Below are positions 9,242-17,883 of a stretch of 64,000 nt of DNA, piece after piece (position 1 is the first letter of the stretch; every line of letters starts with the position of its first letter). Source of the stretch: an uncultured Helicobacteraceae bacterium (GTDB taxonomy: Bacteria; Campylobacterota; Campylobacteria; Campylobacterales; Helicobacteraceae); the NCBI GenBank assembly GCA_910578285.1, contig CAJTQL010000012.1, forward strand, positions 1-64,000, given 5' to 3'. The notes under the pieces are model-generated. The model saw only the letters and a program-made list of their open reading frames with translations, was not told the origin of the DNA and made no database searches. Both the position numbers and the translations under genes were made by a program.

Positions 9242-9862
9242 TTAATGTTGCGCCCAATTGTTGATGAAACCCTGCACATCATAGCGCGGGATTGTGCACA
9301 AAAACGCGCGCACAACAGAGACAATCTCGTTGCTTGCACGTTCTTTGTCATCATTAATAATCAAATAATCAAATAACGGAATCTGTTTCATCTCCAAAGC
9401 AGCGCTTTGCAGCCGCTCTTGCAGGCTATTGATATCTTCTGTTCCACGCATGAGCAATCGTCTCTCGAGGTCTTTATAGCTGGGTGTGGTCACAAAAATC
9501 GACACAGCATAGTCGCCATAGAGTTTTTTAATATTTATCTGCCCCTGCACGTCAATATCAAGCAACGTGAGCCAACCCACATCAATCCCTGTCTGCAATT
9601 CTGTCTTGAGTGTGCCATAGAAATTGCCATGTACTTCGGCATATTCGACAAAATCGCCGCGCGCAATTCCTTCTTGAAACTGCTCTTTGCTTAGAAATTG
9701 ATAATGAATGCCATCAATCTCATCATCACGTGCTGGACGTGTTGTACATGAGACAGAGAAACGGAGATTTGTAAAGGATTTGAACAACGCATCACAAAGC
9801 GTTGTTTTGCCTGCTCCACTTGGTCCTGTGAGGATAATAATCGCACCTTTTTTATTTTTCAT
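9242..9862 (-). CDS. gmk: Guanylate kinase
   Basis: Phosphorylates GMP to GDP. The 206-residue protein has the P-loop GPSGAGKTTL (residues 13-22), the GMP-binding region SCTTRPARDDEIDGIHYQF, and FVEYAEVHGNFYGT, all canonical. The start lies inside the last codons of chePep (11-base overlap), so translation is probably coupled to that gene. Next downstream is tatA, with a possible extra promoter between. Confidence 0.96.
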   Translation of the reverse strand: MKNKKGAIIILTGPSGAGKTTLCDALFKSFTNLRFSVSCTTRPARDDEIDGIHYQFLSKEQFQEGIARGDFVEYAEVHGNFYGTLKTELQTGIDVGWLTLLDIDVQGQINIKKLYGDYAVSIFVTTPSYKDLERRLLMRGTEDINSLQERLQSAALEMKQIPLFDYLIINDDKERASNEIVSVVRAFLCTIPRYDVQGFINNWAQH

Positions 9863-12050
9863 TGTCTTTCTCCGGGAATCGAATTGTAATCGTCAGCTGC
9901 ATACCATTGAGCAGCTGCTTGAGTGCAGGGATTGGTAATGCCTGCAACGCATTCGCGAGTGCAGCAGAATTGTCGACACTTGCCTCTGCCTTTTTGGGCG
10001 CTGGCGCGGGCTCAATCTCGTGTGTAGCAGCCTGTGCGGCAGCTTCTGTGGCAGCAGCGGCAACAGATTCGATAGGCGGAATCACCACATCAAGTGGCTC
10101 ATCTATCGCAATCTCGGGCTCTTCTGGTGGCTCAATCTCTTCGCCAAGCGCCGCGCCCACCTCGACTTCATTGAGACTTTGAATCTCTCTATCACTCTCA
10201 TCAAGCCCCGATTCATCTTTGGCACTTGCTGCGGGTTCAGATTCTATGTTTTCTTCAATCGTTTCCTCAAAGTCATCATCATCGACTTCCTCAACCTCGC
10301 TTGCTTCTTCTAGCGCGCTTGTTTCCTCAACCTCGTCTTGCTCGGCAGATTCGATGTCTGCTGCGCCATCGTCTTCATCAAGCAAATCGCCCAAATCAAT
10401 ATCATCAGGAACATCAGAATCGCCCTCGAGATTCAAATCGAGGTCATCGCCCAAGTCGAGGTCAAGGTCGTCTGATTGGGGTGCTGCGGCATCTTCAGAT
10501 TCTGCTGATTCTGTTGTGGCTTCATCTTCGCCAAGCTCGCCCAAATCAAGCTCAAAATCTTCATCGAGCGCGGCATTCTCTGGTGCTGCGGATTCTTCTG
10601 CTGCAGAATCAGATTCGGCTTCGGGCGCAATGTCTTCGCTCAAGTCCAAATCCTCGCCCAAATCGAGGTCATCGCCCAAGTCGAGGTCAAGGTCGTCTGA
10701 TTGGGGTGCTGCGGCATCTTCAGATTCTGCTGATTCTGTTGTGGCTTCATCTTCGCCAAGCTCGCCCAAATCAAGCTCAAAATCTTCATCGAGCGCGGCA
10801 TTCTCTGGTGCTGCGGATTCTTCTGCTGCAGAATCAGATTCGGCTTCGGGCGCAATGTCTTCGCTCAAGTCCAAATCCTCGCCCAAATCGAGGTCATCGC
10901 CCAAGTCGAGGTCGAGGTCGTCTGATTGGGGTGCTGCGGCATCTTCAGATTCTGCTGATTCTGTTTCTGGCTCGGGCGTTTTGGCTACATCAGATTCGTC
11001 TGCAAGGTCGAGGTCCAAATCAAGGTCGAGGTCATCGCCTTCAGCGCTCACATCGATGTCCAATTCGGGCGCATCGTCCTCGAGTAAGCTCTTAACTTCG
11101 GCAATATCGTCCTCATCAAGAACGCTTTCTTTTTCTGCTGGCGCCTTTGTTTCTGTGTCTATACCAAGTTTATCCAAGTCGAGGTCATCGGATTCTGGCT
11201 CTTTTGATTCAGGTGCACCCACTTCAGAATCGCCGCCCAAATCCAAACCTTCGCCCAAATCGAGCTCATCGGATTCTACTCCATCTGCTGCACTAGGTTC
11301 AGGCTCTGGTTCTTCTGCTTTTGTGGGCTTTGGTCGGTCGAGCCCATCGAGCGAGTCATCTTCCAAATCAATCTCCTCTTCACCCTCAAATGGTAGCTTC
11401 TCATCTTCATCATCGCCACCAAGCAATGAGCCCACATCAGAATCAAGCCCCTCAATTCCCTCAAGCCCCTCTGTCGAGCCCTCTGGCGCTTCGGGCAGGC
11501 TGTCTGGGTCGAAATTGTCATTCTCTTCACTTTCTACTGGCTCTATGCCCTCTTCGGGAGCATCGCCTTGAATCAAATCATCACCCTCTTCAACGTCTGA
11601 ATTGTCGCTTTTGCCAAGACTTTGTTGTAGCATATCATCAGGAATTGCAGTCACATCTTCAACACTAATCTCTTCTTGCGCAACAGCTGTTGTTGCTGCG
11701 CCTGCCTCGGGAGACGCGAATGCTTTCTTATCCATACCAATCGTTTCATTTTTAAGCAACTCAACAAAATCCGTGGGCAAAAATGGCTTTTGGACATAGA
11801 GGGTAAAGCCATTCTCTTTCTTGCTATTTTTGGAATAGATGAAGCCAAGCTTGGCATTTGGGAGCTTCTGGGCAAGCGTCTCGGCTAAATCTTTACGCAA
11901 AGATTTGTCATCGACAAAAACAAGCCCAATATCATTGAGATCGATGCCTTCGAGAGTTTCGGACTCGAGTACGTCAATATTGACTTTATCCGCACTTAGC
12001 TTGATAAGCTTCGAGACGATAGGGTTGGAGTTAATCAACAGGAGCTTCAT
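9852..12050 (-). CDS. chePep: ChePep-type poly-acidic chemotaxis regulator with receiver-like N-terminus
   Basis: A 732-residue protein. Residues 1 to about 100 resemble a CheY-like receiver fold (MKLLLINSNPIVSKLIKL at the start, VFVDDKS at the usual strand-3 position, YVQKPFLP with the conserved Lys-Pro). The next 500 residues are extremely rich in Asp, Glu, Ser and Ala, with DLDLD runs and 75-residue near-perfect repeats. The last 90 residues form a conserved helical end (ALANALQALPIPALKQLLNG). This layout and its place before gmk and beside a PLD nuclease fit the H. pylori poly-E-rich protein ChePep, a polar regulator of chemotaxis, as I remember it. It starts the long minus-strand run and overlaps gmk by 11 bases. 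Confidence 0.82.
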   Translation of the reverse strand: MKLLLINSNPIVSKLIKLSADKVNIDVLESETLEGIDLNDIGLVFVDDKSLRKDLAETLAQKLPNAKLGFIYSKNSKKENGFTLYVQKPFLPTDFVELLKNETIGMDKKAFASPEAGAATTAVAQEEISVEDVTAIPDDMLQQSLGKSDNSDVEEGDDLIQGDAPEEGIEPVESEENDNFDPDSLPEAPEGSTEGLEGIEGLDSDVGSLLGGDDEDEKLPFEGEEEIDLEDDSLDGLDRPKPTKAEEPEPEPSAADGVESDELDLGEGLDLGGDSEVGAPESKEPESDDLDLDKLGIDTETKAPAEKESVLDEDDIAEVKSLLEDDAPELDIDVSAEGDDLDLDLDLDLADESDVAKTPEPETESAESEDAAAPQSDDLDLDLGDDLDLGEDLDLSEDIAPEAESDSAAEESAAPENAALDEDFELDLGELGEDEATTESAESEDAAAPQSDDLDLDLGDDLDLGEDLDLSEDIAPEAESDSAAEESAAPENAALDEDFELDLGELGEDEATTESAESEDAAAPQSDDLDLDLGDDLDLNLEGDSDVPDDIDLGDLLDEDDGAADIESAEQDEVEETSALEEASEVEEVDDDDFEETIEENIESEPAASAKDESGLDESDREIQSLNEVEVGAALGEEIEPPEEPEIAIDEPLDVVIPPIESVAAAATEAAAQAATHEIEPAPAPKKAEASVDNSAALANALQALPIPALKQLLNGMQLTITIRFPEKDNEK
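10434..10952 (-). repeat. 225-bp tandem repeats inside chePep (two full copies plus a partial)
   Basis: The marker atcttcagattc recurs at 10941, 10716 and 10491, a spacing of exactly 225 bases (75 codons). The unit begins ESEDAAAPQSDDLDLDLGDD and ends DEATTESA; the third copy breaks off after about 23 codons. At the DNA level the copies look almost identical (one seen difference is gaggtcgagg against gaggtcaagg), so duplication is recent or homogenised. Copy number changes would keep the frame. Confidence 0.95.
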
Positions 12051-12091
12051 AACGTTGTGCCTTTGTGAGATACGATTAAAAGATTTGGGAT

Positions 12092-12100
12092 ATTATAGCA
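12092..12100 (-). promoter_or_regulatory. Extended -10 promoter for chePep run
   Basis: On the minus strand the chePep-nuc divergent gap (82 bases) contains TGCTATAAT, an extended -10 box, about 42 bases before the chePep ATG. The same bases read on the plus strand give TATTAT upstream of the nuclease gene, so the two promoters may overlap. Confidence 0.55.
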
Positions 12101-12132
12101 TTTTTAATCCTAAAAGTTTTAGGGAGCATAGA

Positions 12133-12669
12133 ATGCGCCAATTTATGAAAACAGCCTGCACAATCACCCTTATCGCCTCTTGCGCCTTTGCAAATAGCAC
12201 ATTATTTATGATGCCAAAAGAACAAAAAGCCGCACTCTCAAGCCTGATTGCAAGCCTAAAGGCAGCCGAGCGTTCAATTGACATCGCGATTTATAGCTTC
12301 ACCAACAGAGAGATTGCAAAAGCCTTGCGCGATGTTGCTGCAAAAGGCGTGAAAGTCCGCATTATTTACGATGAAAGCAGCAATGAACCAAACAAGACAA
12401 GATCCACGATTGGATATCTTGCAAAATTACAAAACATCGAGGTTTGTACGCTCAAAGGCAACAAAGCAGCAAATGGTAAATATTTTGGAATCATGCACAT
12501 GAAAGTCGCAATCATTGATGATGCTGTATTATTCATTGGTTCGGCAAATTGGTCAAAAAATGCGTTTGAAAACAACTATGAAACACTCTTGCGCACAACA
12601 GAATCAGCCCTTGTAGGCAAAAGCAAGGCAACGCTCACAGAAATGCACGCAAAATGCCGCGCATATTGA
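12133..12669 (+). CDS. Phospholipase D-family nuclease (Nuc-like), exported
   Basis: A 178-residue protein with an N-terminal signal sequence (TACTITLIASCAFANS) and one HKD motif, H-x-K-x4-D-x6-G-S-x-N, in the stretch from HMKVAIID to GSANWSKN. Single-motif PLD proteins act as dimers; relatives are bacterial endonucleases such as Nuc. In naturally competent Helicobacter an envelope nuclease of this type sits beside chePep, matching the arrangement here. The start could be Met1 (12133) or Met5 (12145). Transcribed away from chePep. Confidence 0.85.
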   Translation: MRQFMKTACTITLIASCAFANSTLFMMPKEQKAALSSLIASLKAAERSIDIAIYSFTNREIAKALRDVAAKGVKVRIIYDESSNEPNKTRSTIGYLAKLQNIEVCTLKGNKAANGKYFGIMHMKVAIIDDAVLFIGSANWSKNAFENNYETLLRTTESALVGKSKATLTEMHAKCRAY

Positions 12670-12679
12670 GAAACTGGTT

Positions 12680-12765
12680 TGATATTATTGCGAGCAATTG
12701 CGAGCAAAGCGAATTTGGCAGTCATGCGCAACTTTAGGGAGCGAAGAGCAATTCACTTGCCCGAG
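12680..12765. repeat. Interspersed repeat-like intergenic sequence
   Basis: Between the nuclease and luxS stop codons (convergent genes) lies gcgagcaattgcgagcaaag, followed by ctttagggagcgaagagcaa. Elements resembling these (cattgcgag, tttagggagtg) recur together near 14534-14610. Probably a member of a dispersed non-coding repeat family; boundaries are approximate. Confidence 0.35.
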
Positions 12766-12772
12766 TATAGCG

Positions 12773-13321
12773 CTACGCGCTTTCAATCTTTGGCGCTGCC
12801 TTCGCCTCTTTGTCTTCTTTTGGTTTGGATTTTTTGGGCTCCTTGAGCAAAAGCTCTTCGGTGTTCATTATACCAATTCCCTTTTTGAGGACTTTTTTTG
12901 CAATTCTTTGTGCCTTTTTGAGCGAATGCATGCGACATGTGCCGCATTGATAGCGGTTTGCTTCAGGGATTTTGTTCACCTTGAGAATATCCTCCATGCT
13001 TGCTTTCCATGCATCACGGACAACTTCGCTGCTTGGCGTTCCGATGAGGCTCATATAAAATCCCGTGCGGCAACCCATCGGCGAAATGTCGATAATCTCG
13101 ACATCTTGCCCGTTGAGATGGTCGCGCATAAACCCCGCAAACAGATGTTCGAGCGTGTGGATTCCCTTCTCGCTCAACAAGCTGATATTAGGACGCGTAA
13201 AGCGCAAATCAAATACGCTGATTTTGTCGCCTTTTGGGGTTTGCATTGTTTTTGCAAGGCGCACAGCAGGTGCTGGCATTCGAGTATGGTCAACCTTAAA
13301 GCTATCCAATAGAGGCATCAT
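12773..13321 (-). CDS. luxS: S-ribosylhomocysteine lyase (LuxS)
   Basis: Cleaves S-ribosylhomocysteine to homocysteine and the AI-2 precursor DPD. The 182-residue protein has zinc ligands His55 and His59 (HTLEH) and Cys126 (in QCGTC), and catalytic Cys84 in MGCRTG. The last 25 or so residues are a Lys/Glu/Ala/Pro-rich tail (from [11 protein letters not shown]) not needed for the fold, an unusual extension. The start is one of two adjacent Met codons, with AAAAAAGGAG upstream. A TATAAT lies at 13348-13353 on the minus strand. A homocysteine-using enzyme (17884) occurs 4.5 kb away. Confidence 0.95.
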   Translation of the reverse strand: MMPLLDSFKVDHTRMPAPAVRLAKTMQTPKGDKISVFDLRFTRPNISLLSEKGIHTLEHLFAGFMRDHLNGQDVEIIDISPMGCRTGFYMSLIGTPSSEVVRDAWKASMEDILKVNKIPEANRYQCGTCRMHSLKKAQRIAKKVLKKGIGIMNTEELLLKEPKKSKPKEDKEAKAAPKIESA

Positions 13322-13347
13322 TTGCTCCTTTTTTTGAGATAAGAGTT

Positions 13348-13353
13348 ATTATA
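13348..13353 (-). promoter_or_regulatory. Probable -10 box of luxS
   Basis: A TATAAT on the minus strand lies 27 bases before the luxS start codon in a 44-base intergenic gap. No -35 box is evident. Confidence 0.45.
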
Positions 13354-13365
13354 ACGCAAACTCGC

Positions 13366-13926
13366 TTATTTTCTACAATAATACACGAACGCAGGGGGGA
13401 TATTGTCAAGTACAAGCTCGGATTTTTTGATATCACTAAAAATTCCGGAATAGAGTTTTTTGCGAAAATTCCGCCCGCCAATTGAAGGGATAAACCGATA
13501 GGCAAATGTGGCAAAATAGCCACCGGGCTTCAGCGCACCACAAATGCCCTCCAAAATGCGCCTCTGCTCCGCAGAGCTCAAAAGTGCCCACGGAATCCCT
13601 GATACAATCACATCAGCAGAAGGCATAGCGCGCTCTTGCATCATCTCTTGCAGTGATTCAGCATTGCAAACAGCAACATCAAGATTGGGAAAGCGCAAGC
13701 GCAATTTTTCAGCAATCTTTGGGTTAATCTCGACAGCAAAAAATTTAGCCACGTCAGGTTTCTTGCGCAAAATGACTTTTGTAAACGCCCCCGTGCCCGG
13801 TCCTATCTCGATGATATGTGTGGCTTGCTCAATGCCGATATTTTGCGTAATCACTTCTGCGAGATGTTTTGAGCTTGACCACAGAGCGCCCGTTCGCTTG
13901 GGATTCTGAAAAAAATAGGGCAGCAT
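13366..13926 (-). CDS. Small class I SAM-dependent methyltransferase, phospholipid N-methyltransferase-like
   Basis: A 186-residue protein with motif I IIEIGPGTGAFTKVIL and the acidic strand-2 end FFAVEIN, followed by SADVIVSGIPWALLS at the motif IV position. Short length, an N-terminal FFQNPKRTGALWSSSKHLA segment and the SGIPW motif resemble the PmtA/Ksg-like family (phosphatidylethanolamine N-methyltransferases), but an rRNA dimethyltransferase relative is possible. AAAGGAG precedes the ATG and TATAAT occurs on the minus strand at 13957-13962. It is not obviously in an operon. Confidence 0.6.
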   Translation of the reverse strand: MLPYFFQNPKRTGALWSSSKHLAEVITQNIGIEQATHIIEIGPGTGAFTKVILRKKPDVAKFFAVEINPKIAEKLRLRFPNLDVAVCNAESLQEMMQERAMPSADVIVSGIPWALLSSAEQRRILEGICGALKPGGYFATFAYRFIPSIGGRNFRKKLYSGIFSDIKKSELVLDNIPPAFVYYCRK

Positions 13927-14002
13927 TTTACCTCACTCCTTTGCAATAAAAAGGCAATTATACCCGCGAAAGTGTCAAAGAAACATCAAGAAATTTTTGA
14001 GA

Positions 14003-14251
14003 CTAAATCACATTTTGAGGTCGTTCTTGCTTTTGTTTTTCTTGATTCATATTATCATCAAGAAAATTCTTAATCATTTCACTCGCACCCGATTCTTGCA
14101 ATTCTTTTTTGAGCTGTTGCAAGCCGCTATCAATCGAATCACGAAGAGCGCCTGTGATGTTGTTTGTGAGGTTCTCCTCAAGCTCATGCTGCGCTTCCTC
14201 TGAACAAGCCACAACCAAAAATACCACGACCAATAACCCTAATGCGCGCAT
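14003..14251 (-). CDS. Small putative lipoprotein
   Basis: An 82-residue protein starting MRALGLLVVVFLVVACSEEA: a hydrophobic signal followed by the lipobox VVAC, so Cys16 should be lipidated. The mature part is charged and helical (Glu, Lys, Gln, Asn) with possible coiled-coil character and a basic/Gln-rich tail. I do not recognise the family. It lies 8 bases downstream of another small exported protein gene with which it is likely co-transcribed. Confidence 0.6.
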   Translation of the reverse strand: MRALGLLVVVFLVVACSEEAQHELEENLTNNITGALRDSIDSGLQQLKKELQESGASEMIKNFLDDNMNQEKQKQERPQNVI

Positions 14252-14259
14252 TGTATCCC

Positions 14260-14487
14260 CTACAAATTCTGTTGCGTTTTTGTGGATTGCGTTTGGTTGA
14301 CGTCTTTGGAGACATTGGAATCAACATATCCCTTGAACTCCCCTACTGCTTGCTCAAAACGTTGCGCGCAATTCTTGAACACATCGAATATATCATCCGA
14401 GGTTCCATCGCATATCTCTTTGTCTTGCTCATTAGCCTGCAACAGCCCACTGCACAAAACAGCACACAACAAAACAATTCCTCGCAT
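14260..14487 (-). CDS. Small secreted protein with two cysteines in the mature part
   Basis: A 75-residue protein starting MRGIVLLCAVLCSGLLQANE, with likely signal cleavage after QA. The mature part has Cys in EICDGTS and in KNCAQRF, which may form a disulphide, and a Thr/Gln/Asn-rich tail. The start at 14487 is chosen because AGAGGAG lies just upstream; a longer frame begins at 14511 but has no site. An extended -10 box follows upstream. Family unknown; paired with the lipoprotein gene downstream. Confidence 0.55.
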   Translation of the reverse strand: MRGIVLLCAVLCSGLLQANEQDKEICDGTSDDIFDVFKNCAQRFEQAVGEFKGYVDSNVSKDVNQTQSTKTQQNL

Positions 14488-14510
14488 GCGCACTCCTCTT
14501 TTTCTGTGCA

Positions 14511-14519
14511 ATTATAGCA
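14511..14519 (-). promoter_or_regulatory. Extended -10 promoter for the small exported-protein pair
   Basis: TGCTATAAT on the minus strand 24 bases upstream of the 14487 ATG supports that start and a dedicated transcript for the two small genes. Confidence 0.5.
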
Positions 14520-14533
14520 AATATTTCTAAAAG

Positions 14534-14610
14534 TCATTGCGAGTGTCTCTCGCCGCCTACGTGCGGCGAGCTCGCTATTTTAGGGAGTGTGGCGAATGAC
14601 TTCGCTGCAC
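14534..14610. repeat. Interspersed repeat-like sequence with hairpin
   Basis: The gap between the small-protein pair and the symporter operon contains gtcattgcgagtgtctctcg, then the inverted repeat tcgccgc-ctacgt-gcggcga (7-base arms), then ttttagggagtg and cgaatgacttcgct. The cattgcgag and tttagggag parts recur near 1418 and 12680. Confidence 0.4.
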
Positions 14611-14652
14611 AACAACAAACGCAAATCACGATGATTCTAAAATTAGTGCGCG

Positions 14653-16305
14653 TTAGTGCGCGACAGCCTCGCTCGCACCAATGCCGCTTTGGGCACGAAA
14701 ATCTTGCGCTGGGAATCCTGCCTTATCCTTCTTCGCCTGCTCGCTATTATCAAGCGTAGAAAATAAGAAAATGGCAAAAAATGTGAGCGGCATGCTAAAG
14801 AGTGCTGGGTGATTATAAGGGAAAATAGCCTTTTCAAAATGCAATACATTCACCCACACGCTTGGTCCCAAAATCACGAGCAACAAAACAGCGAGAAGTC
14901 CAATGATTCCGCCATATAGCACGCCTTTGGTTGTAAGGTTTTTCCAATACATACATAGCAAAATAATAGGGAAATTCACACTCGCTGCAATCGCAAACGC
15001 AAGCCCAACGGTAAAGGCGACATTCTGCCCCGCAAACGCGATTCCAAGAAAAATGGCAAGAATCCCAAGCCCGATTGTCGAGCCTTTCGTAACTTTCATT
15101 TCTAGCGCAGGGTCGCAATTGCCATTCTTAATCACATTCACAAATAAATCATGGCTAATCGCGCTTGCGCCAGAAATGGCGAGCCCAGCCACAACGGCAA
15201 GGATTGTCGCAAATGCCACAGCCGAGATGAACCCGAGCAACAAATCGCCGCCCAAAACCTTTGAGAGTAGCACGGCTTCCATGTTTGGCATCACGGTGAA
15301 GTTGCCTTCAGCATCGATAAAGTTAGGGTTACCAATCAGAAATGCAATCGCTCCAAAGCCGATGATAAAAGTAAGGATATAGAAATATCCAATCAACCCT
15401 GTCGCATAAAACACCGATTTACGCGCCTCCTTTGCGTCTTTGACGGTGAAAAAACGCATGAGCACATGCGGCAGCCCCGCTGTGCCAAACATTAGTGCAA
15501 GCCCAAGCGAGATTGCCGAGATGGGGTCGGGCAAGAATGTCCCGGGCTGCATAATCGCCTCGCCTTTAGAATGATTCTCGATTGCCATTGAAAAATATTT
15601 TTGCAAATCAAAATCTGATTGGTACAAAATCAGCACCGCCATGAGGCTCGCGCCGCCAAGCAACAAACAAGCTTTGATAATCTGCACCCATGTTGTCGCA
15701 TGCATGCCGCCAAAGGTTACATAGCAAATCATCAGGACACCAACAAGAATCACCGCTGTGGTATAGGGCAAACCAAAGAGCACCTGAATGAGCCCACCAG
15801 CGCCAACCATTTGGGCAATGAGATAGAACACGACAACGCTTAGCCCGCTGATTGCCGAGATCGTGCGCACAGGCTTGGATTGCAATCGATAGGCGACAAT
15901 ATCAGCAAAGGTATATTTGCCCAAGTTGCGAAACTTTTCGGCGATAAGAAACAGCACAATAGGCCACCCAACAAGAAATCCAATCGAATAAATCAATCCA
16001 TCAAATCCATTGGCAAACACGAGCCCGACAATACCCAAAAAACTCGCCGCGCTCATATAATCGCCCGCAATCGCGATGCCATTTTGTGCGCCCGTGATGT
16101 TGCCACCTGCTGTGTAGAACCCCGAAGCAGATTGGGATTGCTTGCTTGAAAAATAGGTGATTCCCAATGTTGCAAGCACAAACACAACAAACATGCCAAT
16201 TGCGATAAAATTCACATCACTCTTGGCAACATCGCCTACATCAAGCCCCGCAGCATAAACGGGAAGATTCCATAATAGTAAGATAGCCAGAATCGCCTTT
16301 TTCAT
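14653..16305 (-). CDS. actP: Sodium:solute symporter, acetate permease type
   Basis: A 550-residue multi-pass protein of the SSS family with an N-terminal signal-like segment, then [20 protein letters not shown] and ASFLGIVGL, characteristic of ActP-type acetate/glycolate transporters. Further typical blocks are [15 protein letters not shown] and [14 protein letters not shown]. The 5' end overlaps the DUF485 gene by 4 bases, the classic yjcH-actP arrangement. Substrate assignment to acetate or another short monocarboxylate rests on that pairing. Confidence 0.85.
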   Translation of the reverse strand: MKKAILAILLLWNLPVYAAGLDVGDVAKSDVNFIAIGMFVVFVLATLGITYFSSKQSQSASGFYTAGGNITGAQNGIAIAGDYMSAASFLGIVGLVFANGFDGLIYSIGFLVGWPIVLFLIAEKFRNLGKYTFADIVAYRLQSKPVRTISAISGLSVVVFYLIAQMVGAGGLIQVLFGLPYTTAVILVGVLMICYVTFGGMHATTWVQIIKACLLLGGASLMAVLILYQSDFDLQKYFSMAIENHSKGEAIMQPGTFLPDPISAISLGLALMFGTAGLPHVLMRFFTVKDAKEARKSVFYATGLIGYFYILTFIIGFGAIAFLIGNPNFIDAEGNFTVMPNMEAVLLSKVLGGDLLLGFISAVAFATILAVVAGLAISGASAISHDLFVNVIKNGNCDPALEMKVTKGSTIGLGILAIFLGIAFAGQNVAFTVGLAFAIAASVNFPIILLCMYWKNLTTKGVLYGGIIGLLAVLLLVILGPSVWVNVLHFEKAIFPYNHPALFSMPLTFFAIFLFSTLDNSEQAKKDKAGFPAQDFRAQSGIGASEAVAH

Positions 16306-16646
16306 GCTTTGATTCCCTCCTTTTTTAAGGTTTCTAAGATGCCACTTTTCTCGAGTTCTTCGAGCACCTCTGCTTGCTCTTTGTCAAAATACTTATTGGC
16401 AAACAATGTGTAGACTCCTGTGCTCACAATCGATAATACGATAATAGAAACACCGAGCAAGATTCCGAGTGTGATGCTGCTAGGTCCTAGGCGGTAGCCC
16501 AAAACACCAGGGAAGAACCCCACACTTGCCACAAAAGCATAATAGCAAACAAGAATCACTAGCGCCAACGAAACAGAAAATTTATTCCTAAACGAAACAA
16601 ATTTTTGGAATCGCTCCTTTGCACGTCGTGCTTTTTCTTGATCCAT
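16302..16646 (-). CDS. DUF485 membrane protein (YjcH-like)
   Basis: A 114-residue protein with two predicted membrane helices ([19 protein letters not shown] and [19 protein letters not shown]) preceded by a basic amphipathic N-terminus. The start at 16646 has AAAGGAGG upstream and is preferred over the longer frame from 16700. DUF485 proteins are partners of ActP-type symporters, and the stop overlaps actP by 4 bases. The 197-base divergent gap to mutY should carry the promoters. Confidence 0.85.
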   Translation of the reverse strand: MDQEKARRAKERFQKFVSFRNKFSVSLALVILVCYYAFVASVGFFPGVLGYRLGPSSITLGILLGVSIIVLSIVSTGVYTLFANKYFDKEQAEVLEELEKSGILETLKKEGIKA

Positions 16647-16843
16647 GCATTCCTCCTTTGGATAGATTATGGCAGAAATATACCAAAATAAAACTTTCAA
16701 TTAAGCAACACAGAATCAAAATTTCTCATTTTTTTTGTTTGTATGCAAATAAAAGTGTAACGATTCTACCCAATCTCTGCCCTACTTGGAACAAAGTATG
16801 TTTGATGTATCATATGCACAAACGGACAACGAAGGTATAAAGA

Positions 16844-17833
16844 ATGCAATTATTATGTGCGCAAAATCGTTGCGCATTCCATGCCGCGCTTTTGGAATGG
16901 TATGCACAAAATGGGCGTTTAGGGCTGCAATGGCGCAATCTAAACAATGACACACAACGTGCCTATAAGGTCTATGTGAGCGAGGTGATGCTGCAACAAA
17001 CGCAAGTGCAAGTTGTTGTACCCTATTTTGAACGTTTCATTCAGCGCTTTGAATCGCTGCAAGCGCTCGCAAATGCGCGAGAAGAAGACGTTTTGCAGCT
17101 CTGGCAAGGGCTTGGATATTACACGCGTGCACGCAATCTGCACAAAACCGCGCAAATGTGTGGTGCGGCTTTGCCACAAACCATTAACGAACTCATGCGG
17201 TTGCCCGGAATCGGACGTTACACGGCAGGGGCAATTCTGTGTTTTGGATTCTTGCAGCCTGTTTGCTTTGTCGATGCAAACATCAGGCGTGTGCTTGCGC
17301 GGCTGTTTGCGCTGCCAAATCCACGAGCTCGCGAGCTTGAGGAGAAGGCGCAGATGTTGCTCAATCGCGAAGATTCTTTTGCACACAATCAAGCACTGCT
17401 TGACATTGGAGCGCTTGTTTGCCTGCCCAAAAATCCTGCTTGCAGCTCGTGTCCGCTTTTGCGTTTTTGCAAGGGGGCAAGCGCATGGGAGCACTATCCT
17501 AAGCCAAAACGCAAAACGACAGAATTCAAACGCATTGCACTTGCGTTCGTGCGGCGCGGTGATTGCATTGCGCTGACGCAAAGCCAAGCAAGGCTTTATC
17601 ATGGCTTATACAATCTGCCAGAGATTCCGCTGCAAACTGCCGCGAATCTCCTATGCTTTGGGAATTTCAAGCATTCCTATACGCGCTACCGCCTCGATGT
17701 GCAAGTGGTTGCACACAATGGCGATGGGCTTATGGGTGATATTGTCTTTGTCCCAATTGTTCAACTCGATTCGATTCCGCTCTCTTCGCTCTGCCGCAAA
17801 GCATTAAACTTTGTGCTGCCAACAACGCCATAG
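16844..17833 (+). CDS. mutY: A/G-specific adenine glycosylase
   Basis: Removes adenine mispaired with 8-oxoguanine. The 329-residue protein has the helix-hairpin-helix LMRLPGIGRYTAGAI, catalytic Glu47 (SEVMLQQT) and Asp144 (FVDANIRR), and the 4Fe-4S loop Cys193-x6-Cys200-x2-Cys203-x5-Cys209. The C-terminal Nudix-like domain is present but short. AAGG precedes the ATG. It is divergent from the symporter pair and upstream of the sulfhydrylase-like gene, which has its own promoter. Confidence 0.95.
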   Translation: MQLLCAQNRCAFHAALLEWYAQNGRLGLQWRNLNNDTQRAYKVYVSEVMLQQTQVQVVVPYFERFIQRFESLQALANAREEDVLQLWQGLGYYTRARNLHKTAQMCGAALPQTINELMRLPGIGRYTAGAILCFGFLQPVCFVDANIRRVLARLFALPNPRARELEEKAQMLLNREDSFAHNQALLDIGALVCLPKNPACSSCPLLRFCKGASAWEHYPKPKRKTTEFKRIALAFVRRGDCIALTQSQARLYHGLYNLPEIPLQTAANLLCFGNFKHSYTRYRLDVQVVAHNGDGLMGDIVFVPIVQLDSIPLSSLCRKALNFVLPTTP

Positions 17834-17846
17834 AATCACGAGATTT

Positions 17847-17855
17847 TGGTATAAT
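17847..17855 (+). promoter_or_regulatory. Extended -10 promoter of the sulfhydrylase-like gene
   Basis: TGGTATAAT lies between the mutY stop and the next ATG (29 bases upstream of that ATG), giving an independent start for the PLP enzyme gene. Confidence 0.55.
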
Positions 17856-17883
17856 ATCTTCTACATCTCATTGAGGAGTTTTT

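Noticed and set aside
10219..11571. A 450-codon frame on the plus strand opposite chePep, Ser-rich
   Set aside because: It is the reverse reading of Asp/Glu/Leu-rich repeats; the opposite strand has the expected ChePep gene with ribosome site and family ends.
16940..17602. 220-codon minus-strand frame opposite mutY
   Set aside because: MutY has all catalytic and iron-sulfur residues on the other strand; the antisense frame is Cys/Arg-rich without any family pattern.
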